Both the position numbers and the translations under genes were made by a program. Below, piece after piece: positions 36,252 through 45,224 of a DNA stretch of 64,000 nucleotides. This DNA comes from Siphonodentalium dalli (lineage: Eukaryota; Mollusca; Scaphopoda; Gadilida; Siphonodentaliidae): contig CP136067.1 of NCBI GenBank assembly GCA_032622095.1, positions 99,128,707 through 99,192,706 on the forward strand. Direction: 5' to 3'. The notes beneath the pieces were generated by a model. That model had not been told where the DNA came from. It saw nothing but the letters and a program-made list of their open reading frames with translations, and searched no databases. Every line of letters starts with the position of its first letter. Position 1 is the stretch's first letter.

Positions 36252-37248
36252 TATCATATATACGGGCGTTAGCCAGAGTAGAGATTCATGGCATGTTCTA
36301 ATTTCCATTATACTTCTAGTTGGGTTGGATACATTATGACAATCTGAACAGTTATGTGAACTTTATTAAACTCACTTGGCCGTTTCCGCTCCACAATATA
36401 TCTAAATAATATTTGCTATTGAATTTTTCCCGGTATTGAAATTCGTCGATAAATACTTTAGTTACCTTTCTACGGTCATTATATGTCCCGCAAGAGAATT
36501 GAAGTAATAAAAATTACAAATTTGAACACGATATTTCGGAAATTGGGACCCAAACAAAAAACAGCCGTACGCACGGCACGGAGTGTTCAGAGAAAAGCGT
36601 CCAGTACAGTCTATTCCTGATATGGTATACCATATATATAGAAGCAAAGAGCGTTTGCATTACATAATTTTTTTTTTTTTATATTACATTACATAACTGA
36701 GTCAAATAAAATTTATTATTTTATTCGTGTGATTATATTAGTTTCTGTTAAATTCAAGCCATGCCCTTCCAGAATTCCAGAAAACAAAATGAGAAATTCA
36801 CACACAAAATGCGATATTATTACCTGAAATTGGCGTTTGAAATTCCTGACAGTGAAAGGCCTTAATTGTATGTCCAAAATCAATTTCTTTCAAGGTGAGC
36901 ATAATTATAATCATTGAACTTATATACCTGTCTCATATTTCAGACTTTCTGTTCATCTGTTATTCTACTCAATTTATAACTTATGTTGAATAAAGAACTG
37001 AATTGAATTGAATTGAAACATGCCAGTACGGACCCGCCCCGCCGAAAAACTGGCAACGCCAATGACAGTCTATATGCACCACAGGTGGTGGGATTCACCC
37101 CAATTACCGAATTTATGGGACCATATTTTTCTCGAGGCCGATCTTCCTATATAATATGATAATCCAGCTGCGGCCGATATCTAACAGGAACAAAAATAAA
37201 ATGATTATGACTTTAACGATGTTACCCACACCCAATTTCGGCAATTTC
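36252..37248. other. Gene-free flank of the array
   Basis: Unremarkable AT-rich DNA, duplicated at 47497-48493. CAAAGAGCGTTTGC occurs near 36640 and a (GAATT)n-like run near 37000. Confidence 0.4.
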
Positions 37249-37461
37249 TAATAAGCGATATCACTGAGTCGCTACCATATTGGATCCAGGCAGCCTTCAT
37301 TCCGCGGTTTAAGTGCTACATATCTGGATTTCATGAATATTTAAAACTCCATATATATGGAATGCTACTCCAGAACTTTGACCTGTAGCGCTGATATGAA
37401 TGCGTGGAACGGGGATGGGTGGATCCAATATGGTTTAGCGACTCAGTGGTCTCGTTTATTA
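37249..37461. mobile_element. Palindromic MITE, type 1
   Basis: Inverted ends AATAAGCGATATCACTGAGTC and a near-complement, continuing to CATATTGGATCCA. Non-coding. Same terminal pattern as the neighbour at 37477. Confidence 0.75.
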
Positions 37462-37476
37462 AACTACATCATTTCT

Positions 37477-37718
37477 AATACGCCATGTCACTAACTCGCG
37501 GCCATATTCGATCCACCAGGTTCGATTCTGTGGTTTTACTTAGTTTTCCATATATGGAAGTCATGAATAATTCAAAAGCTCCATATTTGGAAATGCTATA
37601 CTCCAAAACTTTGACATGTAGCACTAAAACCACGGAACCGGGGCTGGATGAATCTTTGAAACCACGGAACCGGACCTGGTGGATCCAATATGGCCGCGAG
37701 TTAGTGACAGTGCGTATT
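37477..37718. mobile_element. Palindromic MITE, type 2
   Basis: Inverted ends AATACGCCATGTCACTAACTC against a near-complement, with GGCCATATTCGATCCACCAGG matched inside. Contains CCACGGAACCGG twice. Separated from the previous MITE by 15 bp. Confidence 0.75.
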
Positions 37719-37827
37719 GAACGTGAATAGTGTGCCCTTATCGGGAGGAACTTATGTTTGAAGGTGACATGCTTGGATGTATAGGCTTAATTTAATCGAC
37801 ATTCAATATAATACATGCTATATATAG

Positions 37828-38908
37828 TAGTGATGCGGACCGGACCGGACCACCTTGTGCACTGCCAAGGCGGTCCAGTCCCGTCCGGTCCAGGCCACTC
37901 CGGTCCGGTACACATGTATGGACCGGTCCAAAACGGTCCGGTCCACCTATAATAGGCTATATGTTAATGAATTCTGAAGTTTTTACTCTGTATAGTACAA
38001 ACTATAAGGTTACTGAGTTCAGTGCATTGCAATGAGTCCATATATCTTAAAACTTACATTGTTTGCCGGTTGTATGCATCATTGTCTGTCTCTGGTGGGA
38101 TATACTGGGAACGATGCACGATAATAGTATTTCTAGTAATGCGAAAATGCACTAATTAAATGTATTGGACAGATATATAGCTAGGGCCAGAATGTGTTAT
38201 AACCAATCTAACATGGCACTCAACTGATCGTATGCATGATTCGTATCATACTTATTTTCATTAAATTGACATTTAAACGAAATAACTATACTGATGACAA
38301 TTATACAAATGTGTACTAATATGACTACTACATTACTATTGGAGTCTTGGATATTGTGATGGCAGATTGTATAGTCCTGACAATTTACAGTTATATACCT
38401 AAGTACAACTACTATTGAATTAATGTGACTGTCTTGTGTATGTACTATGTAATGTGATTTGCATGTTTCTTCGATAATTATAACTGTGAAAAACAATAGA
38501 ATACTCGATTCATTATCCATCCAAATTGATTAGTTGATGCCATGTTACACTGTTTATGACAAATAGTTCCATACTCATGCAGTTGCATGTTTGTCGCATT
38601 GATAGGATGCTACATAGTGTTGGCCAGTGTTACTCTATATACTAATACATTTTAAGGAAAGTGACATGTACAAAGTACATCTATACATTGTTTTCGTGGC
38701 ATCAAATGTTTTATAGATATTAACCACTTGAATGCGTCAATACATCGTTGCTAATATGCAATAATATTCGCGATAGTTTATTATAACTGAAGTAAAATAG
38801 TGGACCGGACCGGAGAGTACCGGACCGGCGGCAAAAAGCGGTCCGGTCCGGTCCAGTGACACCCGGTCCGGACCGGACCGGTCCAAAGCGGTCCGGTCCG
38901 CATCACTA
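37828..38908. mobile_element. hAT-like non-autonomous element with GGTCCGGACC ends
   Basis: 1,081 bp with inverted ends TAGTGATGCGGACCGGACC. Flanking 8-mers ATATATAG (left) and CTATATAG (right) fit an 8-bp target duplication with one mismatch. Subterminal regions (37840-37950 and 38800-38900) are packed with CGGTCCGGTCC blocks in both orientations, possible transposase-binding sites. The interior is AT-rich with no transposase ORF. Confidence 0.7.
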
Positions 38909-39590
38909 CTATATAGGCCTTTATTATCAAAGTCCAATGTACATTATATTAGTGGGGTATAGATTAATAACAAAATTGTTCACTTTATGACTAAAGCATG
39001 AAATTGTGCATGCAGGTACAAATTCACATACTTATTGATTTTAGATTTGGATCCACACTGAAGGGGTTTTCAGAATTTAAAGTGCATTTAGTAATTATAT
39101 AAAATATTAAATGTCACAATTAATCGTACCATGGAATGTGCTATTTGAAAGTATGCCTCTGTGACATATTTTTCAGAATTATATTGTCATCAGACAAGGT
39201 CTGCTGGGTACAGTTACGATCAAAATATTTAACATTGAAACCAATGGAGATATTCACGGTTTGTCCAAATACTCGTTGTGACATCACTTATTGGTAAGCA
39301 TATTTCTATACTCTATTGCGAAAACGGCTCTGATGTGTAACCGGTTGTAACTATAGGAGTGATTTCATAAAGGCAAAAAACAATATAGTTATGCCACCAG
39401 ATACAGTAATAAACAATATTATGGGACAAATGGCTCAGTAATATTGTCCAATATAAAGTATAATGATCAATGCTTACCGAGACTGAAGTTTTATGATACG
39501 GTTATAAAGTTGATGATATTTGTTAACAATTGATAACATTGTTAACCATCTCTATACTAAATATTTGGTGAGTATTATACAGTTATCGCC
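38909..39590. other. Gene-free stretch
   Basis: AT-rich, no supported gene; duplicated 11,245 bp downstream. Confidence 0.45.
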
Positions 39591-39599
39591 CGCGATTGA

Positions 39600-39709
39600 G
39601 TGAGACACGGGGATTTGTCGCCCGCTCGAGACCTGGAATGCACCCGAGGGCCGCCAGGCCCGAGGGTGACATTCCAGGTCGAGAGCGGCGACAAATCCCC
39701 GTGTCTCAC
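39600..39709. repeat. 110-bp near-perfect hairpin
   Basis: Arms begin GTGAGACACGGGGATTTGTC and are repeated as a complement with one- or two-base slips; the loop is about GCCA. Weaker inverted similarity extends outward (GTTATCGCCC against GGGTGACAAC). Copied at 50845-50954. Confidence 0.85.
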
Positions 39710-40439
39710 GAAAACAAGGGTGACAACTGTTTTGTTCTCTGACAAAGGAGTACACACGAAGCTTCTCAATGGCATGCCTATAAGTACGCGTGTATATTCA
39801 TTAATCCAGCTCAATTTAAAGAGTTAATTTTATGTTGGAATCCTCGCTTTTAGAAAATAAAACGTTCATATTTTGGATCAATTGATGAACCCGTCATTTG
39901 CGGAGCTATTGTCCGGTTAGTTTGCTGGTCACATGGTGAGAATCGGTTCACGGAAGGAGGAGTAAAGCAATTTCGAAGTAGATTAGCCATGCGGCGAAAG
40001 GTTCAGTGTCGTTTTAAATGAACGTAATGACGCAGGTAGACGTGTTAATTTCGAGAACGCTAAAATGTGAAACTTGGTGCCAAAATAAATTGACAACATA
40101 ATGGTATTCCTGTGAAGTCGGAGGAATGTATAACCGAAGACAATTATCGATTGATAAATAGTGAAGAGTGGCTATTTGATATTTAGAGCTTAGTACAGAA
40201 ACGTATTTGTGACGAATGAACATCGTGTGTGCAATTCAAATTAGCAAACACCACAGTGGGGTTTATAAAATGCGTGTTTTCGGAAATTGTTAGAGAGCTG
40301 TGATGTAATCTCTGTGCGTTGAGTTCTTCGTAGTTCTATGTTTACTGGCAACATCTGAGCGGTCCATAACTGCCAGAAGAATAGGAGGCTCGTTGGATCC
40401 ACTTCTAAAAATAGAATCTTTGGGTCTAAAATTGGTTGT

Positions 40440-40625
40440 ACTAAAATATTCCCAAAACTTCCAAAATATCAAAACCCAAAAAAAAAATTCAAAACTTCCA
40501 AAAATTATTTTTTCCAAAAAATTTCAAAATCCCAAAACTTCCACAAAATTTCAAAATCCCCAAATTTCAAAAAAAGAAAAAATTTCAAAAACCCCCAAAA
40601 TTATTTCTCTAAAAAAAAAGTTTAA
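40440..40625. repeat. Low-complexity CAAAACTTCCAAAATTTC repeats
   Basis: Degenerate tandem 10-20 bp units (CCCAAAACTTCC, ATTTCAAAATCCC) close to the element terminus. Copied at about 51685-51870 and, inverted, at 60065-60250. Could be a subterminal repeat of the element. Confidence 0.7.
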
Positions 40626-40801
40626 ATAAAAAATTTATAACGAGTTTTCGGTTTCTGATAATCTCGATATTAAAATGTCGAATGTTAAATTATTTGCGTG
40701 TAATATCTTTCGTTATTTTTTTTTGTTCAACCAATGTTTCAATGTATTTATTAATCGATGTTTAGAAATAGCTTTATTGGACATTGTGACCATCGGTATG
40801 A

Positions 40802-41062
40802 ATGCATACATTCCAGTGTTTATCGGACGCAGTTCATACATATATAATTGTCATACCTGAAAATAGACACCATTACTCTTACATAAATAATAAAGAGCGT
40901 TTATTCTTTACACTCTCTATCCCAGATGAAGTTATTGAGTATATGACAGACATGTATTACCGTGAATTATTGGAAGTATTGAGATGTACTATCTTGAATC
41001 ACGAGCGGACAACCCCCCAGAATGAATTGTCATATTCGATGGAACATATTATGTACACGTAA
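40802..41062 (+). CDS. Small conserved ORF of the ATPase element, copy 1
   Basis: An 86-codon ORF with no recognised domain, kept open in all four copies in the window (also 44913-45173, 52046-52306, 59626-59886). It contains the stretch YINNKERLFFTLSIPDEV, acidic and hydrophobic residues and no cysteine motif. Openness in near-identical copies is weak evidence of selection. Upstream DNA (TTACTCTTAC...AAGAGCGTT) resembles that before the duplicated ORFs at 41806 and 42081. Confidence 0.35.
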   Translation: MHTFQCLSDAVHTYIIVIPENRHHYSYINNKERLFFTLSIPDEVIEYMTDMYYRELLEVLRCTILNHERTTPQNELSYSMEHIMYT

Positions 41063-41684
41063 TCACACACGACATTGTGGGTAACAATGTGTCTTTCACA
41101 CCTTGCTTTACCAAATGAATTCTATTATATTCCCGTTCACAAGTATATGCCATTCAGAAAACATATCGATTTAATGTCTGAGCAGAATTAGTTGTTTAAC
41201 GGGTTAGTATCAATTAAGGTTGATAAACTGTGTCATTGTTAGCATTAACACGATAATTAGTTATCCAAAACATGCATACATAATACGTCCAGGTCACTCA
41301 ATGATAGAAATTGCATCGGTGTCATTGTTATAACAACATTACGTAATAACCACTTATCATTCCATTCACACTTACGTTCATTTTGTATACCAAAAACTCC
41401 AGTTAGCACCGATGAGGTAACATTATATCACTGCTATTGTATCAGTTGATAGGTTCAGACAAGTTCGATGTTTAGAAATAGATAATAACAATTGTTAAAT
41501 GTGCAGATAACTGTATGTAGGCCTACCAGTGGATGAATAGTCTGCCGGAGAAGTACTGTGTAGACAGGTCTTGTCGGCAAGAGAGTCAGACGAGAAGTGA
41601 AGGCTCGGCTATTAAAACATAGTAATGCGATAGCGAACATCAAACGAGTCTGCGCACGCATATCTGTCAAAGGATACAATGGCA

Positions 41685-41767
41685 GTCATTGGTCAATTTA
41701 TCCCCGGTGTCAGCTCAGTACAATAACAGTCATTGGTCAATTTATCCCCGGTGTCAGCTCAGTACAC
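41685..41767. repeat. Tandem duplication, about 41 bp, two copies
   Basis: GTCATTGGTCAATTTATCCC followed by CGGTGTCAGCTCAGTACA occurs twice in direct orientation; also in the other arms. Confidence 0.85.
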
Positions 41768-41801
41768 AATCGGCACGAAGCCGGAGGTCATAATTACTCT
41801 T

Positions 41802-42361
41802 ACGAATGAAGAGCGTTGAACATATACGAAATTATTACACGAATGAACTGAAATTTATATTTCACATCTTACCAACAACAGATACAGACATAGTCATAGT
41901 GTTATACTATCTTACATGTACCCATGCTATGACATCATTCGAAGGGGCAATACACTCAAGGAGTTAAAGTGACACGAAACAAGGGACGTGATGTAATATT
42001 GGTGTTTGAATCTTAAAGGAACACAAGACACTCTAAAGGGACACTCATTATGAATGAATGTTAACAATACAAGCGCACGAATGAAGAGCGTTGAACATAT
42101 ACGAAATTACTACACGAATGAACTGAAATTTATATTTCACATCTTACCAACAACAGATACAGACATAGGCATAGTGTTATACTATCTTACATGTACCCAT
42201 GCTATGACATACTCAAAGGGGGATAATGCACGCACGGTGTGGAATGTTAAAATGACACGAAACAAGGGACGTGATGCAATATTGGTGTTTGAATATTAAA
42301 AGGAACACAAGACACTCTAAAGGGACACTCATTATGAATGAATGTTAACAATACAAGCGCA
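41802..42361 (+). repeat. Tandem duplication of a 275-bp ORF module
   Basis: Two units offset by 275 bp, both starting ACGAATGAAGAGCG and ending near AATACAAGCGCA. Each contains an ORF beginning MKSVEHIRNYYTNELKF. In unit 1 (41806-41967) it is cut at 53 codons after a divergent stretch; in unit 2 (42081-42299) it runs to 72 codons. Confidence 0.8.
42081..42299 (+). CDS. Small ORF of the ATPase element (second module), copy 1
   Basis: A 72-codon ORF without a known domain. The first 42 codons are almost unchanged from the upstream duplicate. Counterparts are 53325-53543 and 58389-58607 (minus). Convergent with the ATPase gene. Function unknown; coding status uncertain. Confidence 0.3.
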   Translation: MKSVEHIRNYYTNELKFIFHILPTTDTDIGIVLYYLTCTHAMTYSKGDNARTVWNVKMTRNKGRDAILVFEY

Positions 42362-42544
42362 GTGGTTGAAAGTTAAAATGACAGATCAATATTTAAGGGT
42401 CAAATTTTCGGGCACTTAATGCACCTTTTATCATTACGTATCGTTTCTCACTCTACAATTCCCAATAATCCACACACTCTCTCCCCCCAGCTTATAGATA
42501 TATAACGAAAACGAGAATATCATGTTGATGAAGTTTATTGAAAT

Positions 42545-44335
42545 TTAATCGTCCGAATTGTCATCACTTTCGTCAGAAGTGTCATATGTTACGTCCATGA
42601 ATTTTTCTAGCATCGGTTTGTACTTTAATATTAACATTTTCACTGCATCACATTCTCCATAACCATTATTCAAATATTTGTCGACTTTATCCATGACTCT
42701 GTTGTGCAGAGTCCCATTGCGCAGCTGCAGATACGATACTATTGTCCAAGCATAATCATTCATAAAGTGTATCATATCTTTACTTTTAAGGTCCTTGTCA
42801 GCTTGTTCTTTTGCTTCTGCGTCTTTCGAGCCATTTTCCTTATACGTGTCCACTTTATCACTCCATTCCTCACGTGTTTTATCTCTACTTTCATCACACA
42901 AACTTTTGAAGTATTCATCTTCATTCAATTTAATTTCCTTATTCTGACTATCATCCGGGTCCTCAGTTAATTTTCGTTTTAACTTATTTTCTTGACACCA
43001 GTTTTTTACGTGTCTCTGAACATCATAATGATCTGCGAACAAAAGCCCACAGTCATTACAAGGGTACGACATGTCTTCTCGAATGTCTATGTTTTGACGG
43101 CTCTTCTTATTAATTTCATCGAGCTCACCCGGTGGCCGTATGTCGTTAGTATAGTCATTATGTTGACCCTGGGGCACAATATAATTATATGTTATGCCCT
43201 TCTGTTGACCAGGGAGTTCTCTGTCATCATATTTCATCGCATTCTGTTGACCCTGGGTCTCAGTGTCTTTTGTATGTTTTTTCATCCCATTCTGTTCATC
43301 TGGGTGTTCTCTGTCTTTTTGGAGATTGTATTTCATGCCATTCCATTCACCCCTATGTTGGTTCGTGTCCTCTTTTAGTACATTCTGTCGCAGACGTAAT
43401 GTGTCCGGGGTTGCGGCTTTTAAATCCACCAGTAGGTAACCGTACGGTTCACTCGTCGCTTCCGAAAACTCTCGAACCATACGCTGAGGACATTCAGGAT
43501 ACATCTGTCTTGATAATGTTGAAATTAATCCCTTGTCGATTGGGTTATTGAACAATACCAAATATTGACAATTTCGTCGTTGCGTTGGATCTTTGTTGTA
43601 GTAGAAATTCTGGTTCAAACTTATCAAAGATAAGTTCAAATGGTGACTTCCTTCGGAATGCAAATCATTAACTCTCTGGTCTTTTGATGAAGTTTGCATC
43701 AAGTCATCGAGTATAACTAGATTTTTATACCGGGGGTTGATAAGAGAATCCAAGTTTGCTGGTATTCCTCGTATAAAGTTGACCTGAGGGGTGACGGTAT
43801 ACTTTAATTCGTCATATAGGGGCTGCCAATATTTATAAAACCATATTATTCTGTCAGGTGCGGGTGATATTTTTGAGGCAGACTTTTGTAGTAAGGTTTT
43901 CACGAAGTATGTCTTACCACAAGATGTCGGTCCACTTACACGTGGCGTGAATGGATGCTTGAAAATAAAATCTTCATGGACATTGGCCATTGGATCATCA
44001 AAGTAGGATGTTATGTCGCTTGGTGGCTGTTGTTGTGGTTGTTGTTGTTGTTGTTGTTGGTGGTGTTGTTGTTGTTGTTGTTGTTGTTGTTGGTGTTGTT
44101 GTTGTTGTTGTTGTTGTGGCTGATGATAATGTTGTTGTTGTTGTTGTTGTTGTGGCTGATGTGGCTGATGATACTGTTGTTGTTGTTGTTGTTGTTGGTG
44201 TTGGTGTTGCGGCTGATGATACTGTTGTTGTTGTTGTTGTTGTTGTTCTGAAGGTGTGTGTTTAACTTTGATATGACGCTTCAAACTATCTTGCCAAGCA
44301 TAGGCACTTAAGCACTCTTCACATTGATACTTCAT
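42545..44335 (-). CDS. Zinc finger-polyglutamine-A32/FtsK-like packaging ATPase, copy 1
   Basis: A 596-codon intronless gene. Residues 5-26 are a C2H2 finger (C-x2-C-x12-H-x4-H). About 31-104 is polyglutamine broken by YHQP, encoded almost only by CAA. About 125-320 is a P-loop ATPase with Walker A GPTSCGKT and Walker B LVILDD, followed by SLNQN and LVLFNNP strands as in A32-like (FtsK-HerA) packaging ATPases of Polintons and large DNA viruses. About 327-395 is a degenerate repeat (EQNGMK, QQNAMK, QQKGI). About 426-447 is a C2HC finger. The C-terminus is charged, ending SDESDDNSDD. A TATA-like sequence lies at 44380-44389 and a polyadenylation signal at 42534-42539, just after the stop. Differs from copies 2 and 3 at several residues (CLSAYAW, SYFDD, PRVSG). 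Family placement is by motif recognition. Confidence 0.8.
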   Translation of the reverse strand: MKYQCEECLSAYAWQDSLKRHIKVKHTPSEQQQQQQQQYHQPQHQHQQQQQQQQYHQPHQPQQQQQQQHYHQPQQQQQQQHQQQQQQQQQHHQQQQQQQPQQQPPSDITSYFDDPMANVHEDFIFKHPFTPRVSGPTSCGKTYFVKTLLQKSASKISPAPDRIIWFYKYWQPLYDELKYTVTPQVNFIRGIPANLDSLINPRYKNLVILDDLMQTSSKDQRVNDLHSEGSHHLNLSLISLNQNFYYNKDPTQRRNCQYLVLFNNPIDKGLISTLSRQMYPECPQRMVREFSEATSEPYGYLLVDLKAATPDTLRLRQNVLKEDTNQHRGEWNGMKYNLQKDREHPDEQNGMKKHTKDTETQGQQNAMKYDDRELPGQQKGITYNYIVPQGQHNDYTNDIRPPGELDEINKKSRQNIDIREDMSYPCNDCGLLFADHYDVQRHVKNWCQENKLKRKLTEDPDDSQNKEIKLNEDEYFKSLCDESRDKTREEWSDKVDTYKENGSKDAEAKEQADKDLKSKDMIHFMNDYAWTIVSYLQLRNGTLHNRVMDKVDKYLNNGYGECDAVKMLILKYKPMLEKFMDVTYDTSDESDDNSDD

Positions 44336-44379
44336 TTTCCTATATAATCAGTGAAATCGAGCGTTCTTCTATGCACCTA

Positions 44380-44389
44380 TATTTATATA
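44380..44389 (-). promoter_or_regulatory. TATA-like box of ATPase copy 1
   Basis: On the minus strand TATATAAATA lies about 45-55 bp before the ATG, followed by GAACGCTCG. The same arrangement precedes the other copies. Confidence 0.5.
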
Positions 44390-44543
44390 GAACAGAAACA
44401 AGGGAAACGTGGTGGACTAGTTAACTAGTGCAGGCTGTCGTTCACAACGTCTCTTAGTGTTGTTTGTACTGGATACAAATTTATCACATTAGCTACAATA
44501 CAACCTACCTATCCAAATGTCAATGCAATTATGAGTGATTTCA

Positions 44544-44903
44544 ATATGAACACTCTATTATATAGATATGTGTAACCTGGTGACTGACATGATGATACAG
44601 TTATGCACTAAATAATGGACTGCTTAACCACAGCAGAATTATAGGTAACTTTTCAGGAGTTAGTCGGAAATATGGCTTGTTGCCATTCATCGGAAAGCTC
44701 TCGACCCCGACGGCGGCGGCGGCACCACCGCCGCAGGCGCCGTCGAGAGCTTTCCGATGAATGGCAACAAGCCATATTTCCGACTAACTCCTGAAAAGTT
44801 ACCTATAATTCTGCTGTGGTTAAGCAGTCCATTATTTAGTGCATAACTGTATCATCATGTCAGTCACCAGGTTACACATATCTATATAATAGAGTGTTCA
44901 TAT
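44544..44903. repeat. 360-bp central palindrome with GC-rich core, copy 1
   Basis: Left and right halves are almost exact complements around 44724. The core is GC-rich (GACGGCGGCGGCGGCACCACC) and the outer arms AT-rich. In this copy the palindrome stops abruptly at 44903, where the right arm is deleted. Confidence 0.95.
44598..44849. mobile_element. mariner-type MITE-like core of the palindrome, copy 1
   Basis: Begins CAGTTATGCACTAAATAATG, ends with its complement, and is flanked by TA on both sides. The sequence from TTAACCACAGCAG through CATCGGAAA is closely similar to the solo MITE at 63123-63273, which ends in the same way with TA duplications. The GC-rich centre is extra relative to the solo MITE. 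Confidence 0.7.
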
Positions 44904-44912
44904 CGTGTGTGA

Positions 44913-45173
44913 TTACGTGTACATAATATGTTCCATCGAATATGACAATTCATTCTGGGGGGTTGTCCGCTCGTGATTCAAGATAGCACATCTCAATACT
45001 TCCAATAATTCACGGTAATACATGTCTGTCATATACTCAATAACTTCATCTGGGATAGAGAGTGTAAAGAATAAACGCTCTTTATTATTTATGTAAGAGT
45101 AATGGTGTCTATTTTCAGGTATGACAATTATATATGTATGAACTGCGTCCGATAAACACTGGAATGTATGCAT
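44913..45173 (-). CDS. Small ORF in right-arm remnant
   Basis: Copy of the 86-codon ORF, inverted. It has Ala where the forward copies have Thr (LRCAIL against LRCTIL), matching the right arm at 59626-59886. Confidence 0.3.
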   Translation of the reverse strand: MHTFQCLSDAVHTYIIVIPENRHHYSYINNKERLFFTLSIPDEVIEYMTDMYYRELLEVLRCAILNHERTTPQNELSYSMEHIMYT

Positions 45174-45224
45174 TCATACCGATGGTCACAATGTCCAATA
45201 AAGCTATTTCTAAACATCGATTAA

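Larger units (their letters stand above)
35054..44903 (+). repeat. Segmental duplication, upstream copy
   Basis: Nearly identical to 46299-56144 at offsets of 11,241-11,245 bp, changing only at homopolymer and CAA-repeat length differences. It comprises the end of the Helitron-like array, three MITE-type elements, a hairpin and the ATPase element up to the right arm of its palindrome. Very few substitutions, so it is recent. Confidence 0.9.
40375..45224. mobile_element. ATPase element, truncated copy (one full arm plus remnant of second)
   Basis: The left end AGAAGAATAGGAGG, preceded by ACTGCC (40369-40374), is identical to the complete copy at 51620. The left arm runs to the palindrome centre near 44724. 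The right arm is nearly all missing: after 179 bp the sequence jumps at 44903/44904 to the complement of about 40743-41062, then at about 45224 into a Helitron-like unit with AAAT shared at the join. The right-arm remnant carries an Ala codon diagnostic of the right arm of the complete copy, showing that an inverted dimer existed here before the deletion. Confidence 0.8.

Noticed and set aside
42992-43551. 128- and 120-codon ORFs antisense to the ATPase genes
   Set aside because: Their conservation follows from lying opposite the conserved ATPase coding sequence; no domain is recognisable.
43955-44265. Polyleucine and polyvaline ORFs opposite the ATPase genes
   Set aside because: Antisense readings of the CAA glutamine tract; the same holds near 55199-55506 and 56423-56733.
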